DNA of 64,000 nt from Pegea sp. RAD2-039 (GCA_034620365.1 JAQGEQ010000151.1:1-64000); one strand, 5' to 3'; shown: positions 1 to 11,719, counted from the stretch's first letter. Notes: generated by a model not told the origin, from the letters alone. A program made the numbers and translations.

Positions 1-918
1 AAACAAGCTTGCAATGGCAATTGCCAAGCTTGTAACAAAACTTGTTCTGGTAAAGATCTGGCAATAGATTGCATCAAATGCCTCTCTAGGTTTCACCTCA
101 CTTGTAGTGATGTGAGTAAAAAACATTATGATATATTTGAAAATAATAAAATGCAGCAAGTGGGATTTTGTTGGTGCTGCATTAAATGTAGATCTATGGA
201 CAAAACAACTACCTCGTCCAACACTAACAAAAGCTTATTGTCTGACATCAGCAACACCATATCCACTGAATTGACCAAATTAAAATCTGAAATTGGCAAC
301 GATGTTGCCAAAATTAATGAAAAGATTTCTATCTTATCCAAATCTATGGATGAACTGGAAGCCTCCACAAAGAAGCCTCTCACATGGGCCTCAGTTGTTG
401 GTAATTCTGGATCCGAAAAAAATACTAGCGTGGTGCAACTTCTTGCCAAGAAGGTTACTGACACGCACAAGAAACTTACTCTGGACCGGGAGGATAGAGA
501 AAACAATATCATCATCTTTGGTGTCTCTGAGACTGATAAAGACGATGACATCAAGACTTTTAATCAAATGTGCACTCAAGGCCTTGGTGCTGTGGACGCT
601 CCAAAAGTTTCAATGACCAGACTCGGGGCAAAAAGATCAAATCATAAAAGACCGTTAAAAGTGTCCTTTCAGGAAGGATGGGACAAACGTAAGTTTCTTG
701 CTAAGCTGTATAAGCTTAAGCAGGACGAAAAATTCCAGGGCATCAGAGTAGCACATGATATGTGTGAAGATGATCGCGTAGAAAATAAGCGTCTTCTAAA
801 AGAGGCGTACAGCCGAAATCAGAAAGAGCAACCAACTGATTTCAAATACAAAGTTCGAGGTCCACCATGGGCTTTAAAGATTGTGAAGGTCTTTTCAAAA
901 AATGGAAGTGCAAAATAA
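1..918 (+). CDS. Retrotransposon ORF1, nucleic-acid-binding protein with PHD-like finger (5' partial)
   Basis: The reading frame is open from the left edge to the stop at 916-918, so the true start is outside the window. The first 62 residues hold a Cys/His pattern (CxxxCxxC, C, CxxC, HxxC, CxxC) like a PHD finger, as found in ORF1 of CR1/L2-type elements. A region rich in K, E, S and N with coiled-coil character follows (about 65-130). A basic C-terminal domain with the motif ENNIIIFGVSE resembles the RNA-binding part of other LINE ORF1 proteins. Family knowledge says ORF1 coats element RNA and acts as a chaperone. Its stop overlaps the start region of ORF2 by about 50 bp in another frame. 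The frame is intact within the window. Confidence 0.8.
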   Translation, partial: KQACNGNCQACNKTCSGKDLAIDCIKCLSRFHLTCSDVSKKHYDIFENNKMQQVGFCWCCIKCRSMDKTTTSSNTNKSLLSDISNTISTELTKLKSEIGNDVAKINEKISILSKSMDELEASTKKPLTWASVVGNSGSEKNTSVVQLLAKKVTDTHKKLTLDREDRENNIIIFGVSETDKDDDIKTFNQMCTQGLGAVDAPKVSMTRLGAKRSNHKRPLKVSFQEGWDKRKFLAKLYKLKQDEKFQGIRVAHDMCEDDRVENKRLLKEAYSRNQKEQPTDFKYKVRGPPWALKIVKVFSKNGSAK

Positions 919-3914
919 CCACTGGACCCACATCACCCTTATTCAACCTCTCTTCGCACAAAATTATTAATACTATGCTTCCAGCCCAAGATAACAGTAC
1001 ACAGAAGACTACCACCAAATCTTACAAGTGTAAAAAAGACAATTTTTCTTTTATATTAGGTATGTTTTTCAACGCACGGTCAATTGTCAACAAAATTTTC
1101 CAATTGAAAGCTCTTTTGCTTTCTCAAGATTTTACATTTGTTTTCATTACCGAAACTTGGTTGAAACTCTTTTATCCTGACTCCTTTCTGGATGACAGTG
1201 ATCTTTTTCGTGCTTTGCGCTATGATAGACTGTTTGATAGAGGTGGCGGTGTTTGTGTAATCTATAAAACATCACTGGCACCCATGATTTCAAGAATTAA
1301 GATAAATACCATTGATTGCCCAGGATTTGAGATTATTGCTTTCAATTTTCATTACTCAAAGTCTAAGTTTTCCCGCTTTATATGTACCTACCTACCACCG
1401 TCTGAAGTTAACGATGAGGTTACTATTAAGGCCTTATTGAAGGTTCTGAAAAGCCTTGTTTGTCCTGAGATTTATATTCTCGGGGATTTTAATTTAAGTA
1501 GAATTGATTGGAATAACCCAAATTTAGCATTCAATGGAAAAATGTTTAATTTGAATGGAGACAAAACTAATTTAGCCAATCTGAGTCATGTCTTTGTAAA
1601 CTTCCTTGATGCCAATAATCTATCTCAGATGGTTACTTTTCCAACCCAAGTTAGTGGTAATACTTTGGATCTTCTCATCACATCAAAACCTGATAACGTT
1701 ATCTACGTTGGTCAAAATGAACCTTTTGCTCTGACATGCGATCACAACATGATTGAATTCAAGCTCCATCAAACTTTTTCTACGAACGTTAAAACTCCAA
1801 GCATACGGAACTTTTATCGTGGAAATTATAACAGTATAAACAAGTTTTTATCAGGTGTTTACTGGATTTCTGTTTTCAACTCTACCGAATGACATCAATG
1901 ATATCTACTCGAGGTTTACTAACATTGTTAATGAGTCAATTAAAAAGTTCATACCTTTATATAGAGTCAACAAAAAACCACACTTGCCAAGATATTTAAG
2001 GAATTTACAGCATTTGAAAAACCTCTTATACAAACAAACTAAAGCAGATCCTTCCATCAAACCTCTATACAAAGATCTTTGTCTAGTCTACAAGAAATCA
2101 GTTTATAGCTTCTATTTAGGAAAAGAAAGTGCAATCTTATCTTCACCTGGCAAGAAAAAGTTTTTTGGCTTCATTAATCACAAGCTTAAGGCGAAATCTC
2201 ATCTACCTCCCTTGCTTGATAACGCTAATCAGCTGGTGATGGAACCAAAGAATAAAGCTGAATTGCTAAACAAACAATTTGAAAAGGTTTTTATAACCGA
2301 TGATGGCAATACTCCTACTATTTCCTACTCCAATATCCTTTCAAATATCTCTGAGATGGTAGATCTAGACATAACAGTTGATATAGTATCTAAGGCTATT
2401 TCTTCTCTAAAATCAACAGTTTCCAACACCCCAGATCAAATCCCAGCTTTGTTTTTACGAAAAAGTACTCCTTCTTTAGCGCTACCCTTATCGCTACTCT
2501 TTAACATGACTCTTAAGCGGGGAAGACTTCCACAAATTTGGAAGAATGCTATTATTACTCCAATTTATAAGAAGGGTCCCAGAAACACTGCACTTAACTA
2601 CAGACCAGTTTCGCTGACTTCGGTTATCTGCAGAACTCAAGAACATATCATTCACAACCATATAACTAGCCATTTGACGGAGCATCATCTAATATCTGAT
2701 GCCCAGCATGGCTTTGTTAAGCAAAGATCTTCTTTGACTCAACATCTCACTTTTTTCAATGAGCTTACAGCTCATTACGAAAGTAATACTCCATGTGACA
2801 TCATATACCTTGATTTTGCTAAAGCTTTTGATTCTGTTCCACACAACAAGCTCATTACTGTATTGAAAAACATAAAAATCAGCAACTCCATCTTAAAATG
2901 GATTGAAGATTTTTTATCAGGTAGAACCCAACGAACCCGTGTAGAAAGATCTTTATCTACTCCTAGTAAAGTCACCAGCGGCGTTCCTCAGGGTTCCGTT
3001 CTGGGTCCACTTCTCTTTTTGATTTTCATTGAAGACCTCATCAGAAGACTAATAACAGTAGACAATGTCAGTGTGTTTGTGTATGCAGATGACATCAAGC
3101 TATTATCTGGTTCTCACTCAAAACTCCAAACTGCACTAAGCATTGTAGAAAACTGGTCTACGAATTGGCAACTTAAAATCCAGCCAACAAAGTCTGAAGT
3201 TATAACATTCTCCCGTAAGCCAGCGGCCAACTTCAGCAACCAATACTACATCAATGGATCCATTCTTGAATGAGTATCCTCACTCATAGACCTCGGCATT
3301 ACTCTGACATTTGACTTCAAATGGCACAGTTATGTTTCCAGAATCTTTGGAAAATCTATCAAGCTTATCCACCGCATCATAAAGACTTTTAATTCTAAAG
3401 ATCCATGGTTTTTCGTCAACCTTTTCAAACTGTACATATGCCCTATTCTTGAATACAATGTCAGTGCATGGATGCCATATCAAGTTGGTGATATCAGAAA
3501 ATCGAATCTGTTCAGGCAACATTTACGAGATTAGTTTGCAGGAAACTTAATATCAAATACGAGAGTTATAAGCATCGTCTCAGCTTCTTCTATCTAGATA
3601 CTTTGGAAATCCGAAGAATTAAATACGACCTTATTCTGATTTTTAAAATTATTCACAACCTAATTGATCTTCAGTTTGATGACTTTTTCTCCATTAGTCC
3701 CTCCCTCAAGTTATATCAACTTAGAAGACATAAATTACATCTTAATAAGCCTACTCCACCAGCTACGTTAACCAGATTAAGTTTTTTCTCGTACCGCACA
3801 ATCAGTACATGGAACAATCTGCCATCAGAGATTGTCATGTCAAAATCACTTGTGTTGTTCAAGAAACAGCTGAATTGTTATAATATCGCCAACATTGTCA
3901 TTTCTAAACTGTGA
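867..3914 (+). pseudogene. Retrotransposon ORF2: endonuclease plus reverse transcriptase, broken
   Basis: The N-terminal endonuclease is visible as FNARS, ITETWL, GDFN and CDHNMIEF, the usual catalytic motifs of LINE AP-endonucleases. Reverse transcriptase motifs follow: YLDFAKAFDSVPH, GVPQGSVLGPLLF and the catalytic FVYADDIKLL. Reading breaks at about 1880, where the frame shifts from frame 3 to frame 1 between endonuclease and RT. It breaks again at 3271-3273, where a TGA interrupts an otherwise continuous frame (ILE stop VSSLIDLGITL). A third break near 3508-3515 is a one-base shift in the region typical of the post-RT domain. The last open segment runs 3603-3914. The breaks make this a dead copy; the endonuclease and polymerase cores are each individually intact. 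Confidence 0.85.
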
Positions 3915-4055
3915 ATTTTTCTCTTTTACAATACTATGATTCTGTGCAATTCTTCATTGTCATATGCTTTTTCGTTTACACGTCAAATAGATCTAATTTG
4001 TGAGAATGTGTGTTAGCGAGAGGTGCTCTCTTTAGGCACCCTCCTTCACATTTAT

Positions 4056-4078
4056 TGTAATAAATAAATAAATAAATT
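4056..4078 (+). repeat. Retrotransposon 3' tail, TAAA repeat
   Basis: TAATAAATAAATAAATAAAT-type repeat directly follows the element's 3' untranslated region and is the probable right end. Such short tails mark the target-primed insertion end in CR1/jockey-type elements. Confidence 0.6.
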
Positions 4079-6650
4079 ACCTTGCCAATCTTGTAGTAAA
4101 AGAAAACCATTTTTAAGTTTTCTATTAAGTTTAAGATTTTTTGTAAGATGTTTCATCAATTATAAAAGTTTTTAAAAATCAATTTTTACTACTTATAGTA
4201 ACTAATACTTTCTAGTAAAAGTATTTGATTGTAAAGTTTAGATTACCACAAAAATCAGTCATTTTTCATAACAAATAAAAATATTAGTAGCGTTTAAATT
4301 GATTATGGTAAACTATTAATTGAGAAGATATATAATTGTGAAAGTTATTCATATTTTAGAATACAATTTATAAAAAAGTAATATTTGAGTATTTGAGTTA
4401 TCAAGGTAATTATAACGGTACCAGTAGAAAGAAAAGAAATCATTTAAAGAAGAACTACTAAACAGAATTGATGAGTTTATAATTAGTAAAAATAGTTTTC
4501 CAGCTTCAAACTTCTACAACTAATGATATTTACATTAGACTTCAAATTGAAAGTAAATTAAATAAATTAGTTTTGATTTTGTTGTAATAATTATTTATGA
4601 TATACAAATATCATTATAGTTTATCTACCCATAATAATATTTTTTCTTATTTTCGATTCTTAAGCATTGCAAAGAGTAAATCAATTAATATTTAATCATT
4701 AATAGTAAAAATAAATAATTAATAGTTTAATGTTGAAAGGTTAGTTACGCAACCCAACAAAGAACTGATAAACTAAAGATATGAAAATTAAGTTTACCAA
4801 TTAATTAATTATGCTAATACCAATTTTGTAATTTTGATTACAAAATAATTTTAAACTATTAACAAATTATGTTTGTAAATTAATTATCATTTATAGAAAT
4901 AAAACTTAATTTACATTTTTATTCAGTCTGGTGTATAATAAAATTTAGTTTTATTTCATTAAAAAAATTTAATTATGATAGGCAAACTTTAAAATTTTCA
5001 ACACAAACAGAGATTTAACTTATTTACACAAAAAAGTAAATAAAAAACTTTTTAAAAGTATTTCGTTTAAAATAAACACTTTTAGAATTTGGTATTAATC
5101 ATTTTTAAATATACAAAGAAATTAAATAAATATCATTAACAGACCAAATAAATTTGATACTTTCAGTAAATACAAGTTTAACTAGATTACTGCAGGTTTA
5201 TTTTATGAATTATTTAATAACTTCTCAATTGATGACTTTTAAAAAATGTTGAATCAGTTTCCTAGGATAATGAGATCTACAATAAACTAAAACTTTTGTT
5301 AGCAAAGTAGTAGTATACTTAGACTAAGGTTTCTAAATGTTCTTGTAAAAGTAATACATATGCAAATATGAATGTTTATCTTGTTCTACATTTCATCACA
5401 AACCTAATAAATCGATCTTAAAATATTTAGTATTTATTGATTATAATAACTGTAACAATATTTGATGGTAATGTTTTGATTATCATCAAACTTAGATGCC
5501 TCTTATAAAAAAGTAAAAATCAAATACTTCCAGGATGTATTGACTTATTTTTAATCAGTAAGATATATAATATTAAGTGTTACTCACAATTTATAAATAC
5601 CATTTTATTGGAAATATTATTTTTCATCTTTTTATAGATAAATTACAGTTATAAGCTTAACAAGTTACAAAGAATAAACACTAAATTAGACTCTAATAAT
5701 TAAAATGGTAACAGTAAAAAGACTAGTCGTATAACAGAATCTCTAAAATGTTTTGTTGAGTTTTAAAGTTATTAAAAGTGGAGTTACAAGTCATAGCTTT
5801 TATAATTGATATTATCTACAGTTTATCTCAAATTGAAAACTTTAAAAAATAATTGTTTTTTGTTGCATTTGGAAATGAATATTTAAAGTCTGTTGAATAC
5901 TTAAAAAATTAATTGATAACCTAAATATTCCTGAGAATTCAAACTTAAAAAAACTGCTATTATTGCAAGAAAAAATTTAATTAAAATTAAGCTTTTAATT
6001 TATTAAGATATTAATTTATATTAATATAAAAAACAAATAAAAGTAAATTTTTTTACAAAAAGTTTTTTTCATATCCTAGCATTTTTTAAGTTAATAACTT
6101 TTGAAACAAAAAAAATTATTATTTAAAATAAAATATCTTTCTCGATTTGAATAACATAATTAACAATCATTAAATAAATATTTATTTTGAACATATTATT
6201 ATCAAAATCTTAAATAAAATAACTACTACACAATTACTTGTATATAATAATAATAAGTTTGCAATAAATGCTAAAGTGAAATAAAATTTTTGCTTCAGCA
6301 AATTATTTTGCTTTCATTTTCAATTTGATATAAAAAAGTTTAAAATTTATGAGAATAATTTTGATTACATTTCCTTCAAAATAATCTCTTCTTTGAAATA
6401 GAGAAACTATTTTTAAATATAGTTTGTATAAAGTTTTTAAGAATATTCTTTTATTAGTTATACATTATTTCCTTAATTTTTCTACTTTTCATATCAAACC
6501 CAATATAAATAATAAATATGTAGTTTTTGTAAAAACTGTAAGAATAATAGATTGTAAGGTTTTGATTTAAATAAAATATTTACAACAATATTTAAAATTT
6601 TGATTTTCTCATTTCAATTTCTAAAATTTTCAATATAATGCGCAAACATG
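4079..6650. other. AT-rich intergenic DNA, no gene seen
   Basis: About 2.6 kb of very AT-rich sequence with no open frame of coding character, no splice-linked exon series, and no RNA gene that I can recognise. Confidence 0.6.
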
Positions 6651-6708
6651 AAAACCTTCAACCTGCAATGATGGGCTATTTAGCTCAGAGTTTGTTTTTA
6701 TCTCCTTT

Positions 6709-6736
6709 TCTTATCTCCTTTTCGGAGTCTTAACAT
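6709..6736 (-). pseudogene. Histone H2A 5'-end relic, copy 1
   Basis: Read on the minus strand this starts ATG and gives a short basic peptide resembling the H2A N-terminus (M-x-R-x-R-K-G) before degenerating. At DNA level it matches the start of the intact H2A at 12507, including the C-rich stretch after the ATG. Upstream of it (6785-6798) is a full histone promoter box, so a whole H2A promoter-plus-start unit was once here. Confidence 0.5.
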
Positions 6737-6784
6737 TTTGTTGTTACTATAAAGCTATCCATATTTTAAACATTTTCACTTTTC

Positions 6785-6798
6785 CAGACGTAGTCGAA
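6785..6798. promoter_or_regulatory. Histone promoter box CAGACGTAGTCGAA (relic H2A)
   Basis: Matches the box found upstream of the intact H2A and H2B genes. Here it sits about 50 bp upstream of a decayed H2A start. Confidence 0.6.
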
Positions 6799-6827
6799 AC
6801 ATATCGAAAGTAATTTTCATTTCTTAG

Positions 6828-6909
6828 CAATTGATGAACACGACCAAGCGGAAATTGGAGAACAGCCCGTTTAGATCAGCTCTTGGGTTTAATCTCCAAG
6901 TCCTGACAG
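6828..6909 (-). pseudogene. Histone H2A 5'-end relic, copy 2
   Basis: About 80 bp align closely with codons 1 to about 30 of the intact H2A genes (compare 12406-12507 read on the same strand). The part encoding the FPVGRVHRL region is the best conserved. The ATG is changed to CTG (CAT to CAG at 6907-6909 on the plus strand), there is a gap of about 12 bp in the basic N-terminus, and nothing of the histone fold follows. It lies head to head with the H2B gene at 7073, the same arrangement as the intact H2B/H2A pair at 14212-15346. I infer it is what remains of an ancestral divergent H2A-H2B pair. Confidence 0.75.
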
Positions 6910-6968
6910 TTTGTACTTACTATAAAAATATGAAAAACTTTTAATAAAATTTTGTATGTTTGATTTTA

Positions 6969-6982
6969 CAGACGTTGTCGAA
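6969..6982. promoter_or_regulatory. Histone promoter box CAGACGTTGTCGAA (H2B)
   Basis: Lies about 90 bp upstream of the H2B ATG and about 40 bp before a TATATAAA box (7021-7028). The whole stretch from here to the TATA box is repeated almost base for base, inverted, at 14605-14680. Confidence 0.65.
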
Positions 6983-7072
6983 GAAGAACTAGTCTGTTAC
7001 TTATTACCATAAACTAAAGCTATATAAACGCAAGTAAGCGTACTTTTTACTATTTCAGACAGTTCATTCATC

Positions 7073-7432
7073 ATGGTCGCATCAAAAGGAAGTAAGAAAG
7101 CAGTTAAGTCAGTTGCACCAACTGATAAGCCTAAGAAACGCAAGGCTCGTCGAAAGGAAAGTTTCAGTATTTATGTTTACAAAGTGTTGAAGCAGGTTCA
7201 TCCTGATACTGGAATTTCTAGTAAAGCTATGAGTATCATGAATTCATTTGTCAATGATATCTTTGAACGTATTGCAGCTGAAGCTTCACGCTTGGCCAAC
7301 TACAACAAACGTTCAACTATCAGTAGTCGTGAGATTCAAACAGCAGTAAGACTTTTGTTGCCAGGAGAATTAGCCAAGCATGCAGTTTCAGAAGGAACTA
7401 AAGCTGTTACCAAATATACTAGCTCCAAATAA
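7073..7432 (+). CDS. H2B: Histone H2B (copy 1)
   Basis: A 119-residue core histone H2B. The basic N-terminal tail (to about residue 30) is followed by the histone fold, with [21 protein letters not shown], the [30 protein letters not shown] helix region and the C-terminal TKYTSSK, all standard H2B features. The gene is intronless. A TATA box lies at 7021-7028, a shared promoter box at 6969-6982, and a 3' stem-loop at 7452-7467. The start ATG is the first in the frame and agrees with the family. The encoded protein is identical to the H2B at 14212-14571, which lies in the opposite orientation. It pairs with H2A in nucleosomes and should be expressed mainly in S phase, given the stem-loop. Confidence 0.97.
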   Translation: MVASKGSKKAVKSVAPTDKPKKRKARRKESFSIYVYKVLKQVHPDTGISSKAMSIMNSFVNDIFERIAAEASRLANYNKRSTISSREIQTAVRLLLPGELAKHAVSEGTKAVTKYTSSK

Positions 7433-7451
7433 ATTGTTTTTATCGAAACCA

Positions 7452-7467
7452 GGTTCTTTTTAGAACC
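7452..7467 (+). promoter_or_regulatory. Histone mRNA 3' stem-loop (H2B copy 1)
   Basis: GGTTCTTTTTAGAACC, 20 bp after the stop: a 6-bp stem and 4-base loop matching the metazoan consensus bound by SLBP, with an ACCAC-type flank. Confidence 0.9.
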
Positions 7468-7854
7468 ACTTATTCAAACTTTGAACTTATCACAAAGAAT
7501 TACTTAAACAATTTGTTTGTTTGTACAGTGAATAATAATATACATTGCTTGCTTTGACATAAAAGATAACTATGAAACTTTAATAACAAAAAGGTGAAGT
7601 TTAATTGAAAAAACAGTTATTATGATTTTCATAATCATGTTCCACTTTTACATCATGGTCTCATGCAGAAATATGATTTATATCACTCAGTGAGCTTACT
7701 AAATTTTCAATATTTTTTAAAAGAAAAGATAGCTATTATTTGAATCAAATTATTGTCAGTTTTAGGAGCTTGTTATAAAATTAAAATTCTTTATATATTT
7801 TGTAAATACATAACTGTTACTATCAATTAAAAACAATCAGCTGAAACTATTAGT

Positions 7855-7870
7855 GGTCCTAAAAAGGACC
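7855..7870 (-). promoter_or_regulatory. Histone mRNA 3' stem-loop (H4 copy 1)
   Basis: On the minus strand GGTCCTTTTTAGGACC, just downstream of the H4 stop. Stem bases differ from the H2B loop but are compensated (GGTCCT pairs with AGGACC). Confidence 0.9.
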
Positions 7871-7884
7871 TATGGTTTGGTTAC

Positions 7885-8220
<336 letters not shown>

Positions 8221-8264
8221 TTATAATCTAGCTAAGCTGAAAGTCGAATATTTATATTAATTTT

Positions 8265-8276
8265 CAGACGTAACGA
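8265..8276. promoter_or_regulatory. Histone promoter box CAGACGTAACGA (H4 copy 1)
   Basis: About 70 bp upstream of the H4 ATG. The same ATTTTCAGACGTAACGA context recurs upstream of the second H4 at 13613-13624. Confidence 0.65.
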
Positions 8277-8293
8277 CGTTATCATGAAGTTTT

Positions 8294-8305
8294 CAGACGA
8301 AACGA
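8294..8305. promoter_or_regulatory. Second histone promoter box CAGACGAAACGA (H4 copy 1)
   Basis: A one-base variant of the H4 box, 29 bp further upstream, in a TTTTCAGACG context. Confidence 0.55.
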
Positions 8306-8825
8306 CTCAATAAAGCACTTATGCAACTACTAAGTAAAATACTAACTACACATGCAACAACTACAAACTGAAACTCGAAATTTTTACATTTTTCGACGAA
8401 AGATTGATTTTTTGTACAGATAGACAAAAATATATTGAAAAATATCTGTAACCTAAATTAAGTTCCTTATTTGACATTAAAAGAATAATAAAGTTGCTTT
8501 TATTAGCAATGTTTTAAATTCTATCATTAATACTTAAAGATATCTTTATGAAAAATGTAATTTGAATTATATTTATGAAATAGCCACTTTTTTATCATTT
8601 AATATTTAATTAGATGATACTTTGAAAGTAATTACTAGAAAAAATGCTTGAAGCAAATAAATACTTCTATAGCTTTACAAAATGTTTGGAAATGTTTATA
8701 TTTAAGTTTTCATCAATTTTACTTTTATTAACATAATCCACAATATTAACAAAGTGCAAACTTTTGATTAGTTTTTAGGCGAAGAATATTTTTAAAATAA
8801 TTTCTGTGTTTATAACTAAAGTTTG

Positions 8826-9410
8826 AGTTTTCTATGCTTGACTGACTTTAAGTTAATATCCATAAAAAAACAGATTTGAATAATGAATGTAGTCACATGT
8901 TGATTGTAAATATTCAATTAATATTGCAGAGAGTACTCACAAGTTATTATTAATTATTATAACTACGTTTATCATTAATAATACTTGCTATAATTTAAAA
9001 TGAAAATTGAAACAAATTTGCGCATTTTTTTGCAATCGAAAATAAAAACTAGAAAAGAGCAATTTGGCGGGCTTTATTATAACTAAAATTCAAAATGTTT
9101 ACGCTTGACTGACGACGTCAAGCTAGTATCTGAAAGAAAAATATGTTTTGAATTATGAAAACAGTCACATATAAAATCTAAATAATCAAAGCGTAATTTT
9201 TGTAAAAAGTATTTACAAGTCATTAACAAATACTATAACAAAAATTATAACTTTCTCGGTAGTGGCCGGATATATTTAGAAATTAATTTTTAATATTTTT
9301 TGGCGCGTTCTTTTACTACCGAAATTTAAAAAACTCACGCTTGACTGATTACAACTTACTACAAATTTTGGCGCTCTAGCAAAGTGAAAACGACTAAATT
9401 AAATAACAAC
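8826..9410. repeat. Degenerate tandem repeat with TTTGGCG motifs between H4 and H3
   Basis: The motif (C/T)GCTTGACTGA occurs at 8835-8845, 9102-9112 and 9338-9348. The first two are followed by the same ordered words (AGTCACAT, then ACAAGT.ATTA). TTTGGCGGG (9063-9071), TTTGGCGCG (9299-9307) and TTTGGCGC (9367-9374) accompany them and look like E2F sites. I see no coding frame here, so this is either a diverged tandem duplication or a regulatory array for the flanking histone genes. Confidence 0.5.
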
Positions 9411-10050
9411 CTTTTACATCTTCTAATCTTGGCTAGTTTTATACTAGACGTCCTTGTACGTTAATACTTTGTTTATTCGATATTATACTTTTATCTCACA
9501 AATTCGGCCGGGTAATTTTTTTAATCATCATTTATTAAACAAAAATCAAAATTAAATTTATTAAAAATATTGAAGCTTTTTAAAAACTTGAAAAAACATT
9601 TGTTCAAATTTACATTTATCTTTGGAACCGTTTTTAGTTGATATTTGAAACTTAGTTGGCTAATAAACCTTTTTTTGAGCAAAACACAGAAACTGCAGTA
9701 AAAGTGAATTATTGTGTTTCTTTATTTTTATTTTATAACTTTGTTTCTTGTTTAATTTTATGTTTTGTTATTAATCATTCTGTTTTTAGTCATGTAAGAA
9801 ATCTATTTGTTTGAAAATGAAAAAAGATCTTTAAACAAAAAGTAAAAAAATTATGTAAATAAAATAAGTGATGAATGAAATGTAAACTAAAACTTTTTGT
9901 CTGGTTAATAACAACAATTAAATATTAGCTGTAATTAAATGCAAACAAAAGTAATAGTTATATGATGGAAATGTTAAACAATAATGCAGTTTAAAAAGAT
10001 AGCAGTAGTAAAGACTAAGAAATAAAGTTTCAATGTTTCGTGAAGGTTCG
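9411..10050. other. Intergenic DNA upstream of H3, no gene seen
   Basis: AT-rich, with no coding frame and no clear CAGACG box. A TATA-like TGTATAAAC lies near 10055, about 50 bp before the H3 ATG. Confidence 0.5.
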
Positions 10051-10103
10051 TAATTTTGTATAAACATCAATTTTTAGTTTTAAAATTTACTCGCTAATAA
10101 TAA

Positions 10104-10520
<417 letters not shown>

Positions 10521-10538
10521 ACAGTGGAAGTAAAAGTA

Positions 10539-10554
10539 GGTTCTTTTTAGAACC
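10539..10554 (+). promoter_or_regulatory. Histone mRNA 3' stem-loop (H3)
   Basis: GGTTCTTTTTAGAACC, followed by ACCACA, about 20 bp after the H3 stop. Confidence 0.9.
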
Positions 10555-11060
10555 ACCACATAATTAAACAATTAGCATTAAACTTGCTACTGTAATAAAC
10601 TTGATAAAATGTTAATTAAAGTTTAGTATTTTGAGAAGTAAAAGTTAATTGCTTGTAAGTCTTTAAATTATTTGTAATTAAATTTGTCAAATTGATTCTG
10701 TGAAAGATTTGAATAAAATATTATTTAAAAACTAAATTATTTATTGAAAATTTCACTTGAGGTAAAAAATCTTTTATTAAACTATTCTCAGTGACCTAAA
10801 AAATAAATAATTTATTTTAAATTTTTTTGTTGACAATAAATATTTTTAGTAAAAGTCCAGAAAAAATTCTTAATTGAAATTTTTAACTTAATTGTAAAAC
10901 TGCTTAACGAAATAGATCAATTTTACACCGAAATCATTTACAGCAGTTATAAAAAGAGTCTTATCAATTGATCTAGTTATTTGAATAAGTAATACTTTTT
11001 TAAAAAATATTAAAAAGATTTTTATATCAGAACCTAATTTTCTACAAAATGTATTTTTTA
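10555..11060. other. H3-H1 spacer, no gene seen
   Basis: About 500 bp of AT-rich spacer. A 66-codon frame on the minus strand (10888-11088) has no coding character. Confidence 0.5.
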
Positions 11061-11066
11061 GATGTT

Positions 11067-11079
11067 TCGTTAACGTCTG
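11067..11079. promoter_or_regulatory. Histone promoter box, inverted (H1)
   Basis: TCGTTAACGTCTG, the reverse complement of a CAGACGTTAACGA form, about 50 bp before the H1 ATG and just before a TATAAAT sequence near 11090. It supports co-regulation of H1 with the core histones. Confidence 0.5.
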
Positions 11080-11130
11080 AACTATCAAGTATAAATTACT
11101 TCGATTTGGAAATTTAAAAAATTTATAAAA

Positions 11131-11700
11131 ATGGCGGTAAAGACTTCTCCAGTTGTTTCAAAAAAGCCAACTAAGAAAGCATCAGATCATCCTACTTATA
11201 AGGAAATGATCACAGATGCAGTAGTTGCTTTGAAAGATAGGAAAGGTTCCTCACGACAAGCTATTGTTAAGTATGTTAAAGATAATAACAAAGTCAGTGA
11301 TGATTGTGATCAGTATGTTAAACAAGCGTTAGTAAAAGCTGTTGTTTCTGGTTTATTTGTTCAGACATCAGGTAAAGGTGCATCTGGTTCTTTCAAACTT
11401 GCTAAGGTTGAAAAGAAACCAGTTGTTAAGGTGCAGAAAACAGCAGTTGCTAAGAAAGCGTCTGTTACTAAGAAAGCATCTGTTGCTAAGAAACAAACAG
11501 TAACAGCAAAAAAGGTAGTGACAAAGAAAACTGTTAAAAAGCCAGTTTCTCCAGCCAAGAAATCACCCAAAAAAGTTGTAAAGAAATCTTTATCTACTAA
11601 AAAAACCACCATCAAGAAGACAACCTCCAAGGCCAAAGGAACTGTGAAGAAGCCTACAGTTAAAAAAACTGCTTCTAAGAAGGCAGCTGCTAAAAAGTAA
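11131..11700 (+). CDS. H1: Linker histone H1
   Basis: A 189-residue linker histone. The winged-helix globular domain spans about residues 18-92 (HPTYKEMITDAVVALKDRKGSS, AIVKYVKDNNKVSDD, SGLFVQTSGKGASGSFKLAK). A long lysine/alanine/serine/threonine tail follows, with repeated KK-(A/T)-(S/V) units and SPAKKSPKK, an S/TPxK-type phosphorylation motif. It is intronless, with a stem-loop at 11720-11735. It binds linker DNA at the nucleosome dyad and compacts chromatin. It is the only H1 in the window and lies in the middle of the cluster, on the same strand as H3. Confidence 0.95.
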   Translation: MAVKTSPVVSKKPTKKASDHPTYKEMITDAVVALKDRKGSSRQAIVKYVKDNNKVSDDCDQYVKQALVKAVVSGLFVQTSGKGASGSFKLAKVEKKPVVKVQKTAVAKKASVTKKASVAKKQTVTAKKVVTKKTVKKPVSPAKKSPKKVVKKSLSTKKTTIKKTTSKAKGTVKKPTVKKTASKKAAAKK

Positions 11701-11719
11701 ACCTAATTTAATGTTTATC

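Larger units (their letters stand above)
1..4078 (+). mobile_element. CR1/jockey-like non-LTR retrotransposon, 5' cut by window edge
   Basis: The element carries an ORF1 with a PHD-like zinc finger, then an ORF2 with apurinic-type endonuclease followed by reverse transcriptase, and ends in a short TAAA-repeat tail (about 4056-4078). There is no LTR. This domain order and the 3' microsatellite-like tail are those of the CR1/L2/jockey group. The 5' end lies outside the window. ORF2 is broken at three or more points (see its entry), so this copy cannot be autonomous. A second, deleted copy lies at 54952-55862, and the two are similar enough to align by eye over long stretches, which suggests fairly recent activity of the family. 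Confidence 0.9.

Noticed and set aside
126..554. 142-codon minus-strand frame over the LINE
   Set aside because: Antisense of ORF1, which has clear zinc-finger and coiled-coil coding character.
11361..11636. 91-codon hydrophobic minus-strand frame
   Set aside because: Antisense of the lysine-rich H1 tail, which always reads as a Phe/Leu-rich frame.
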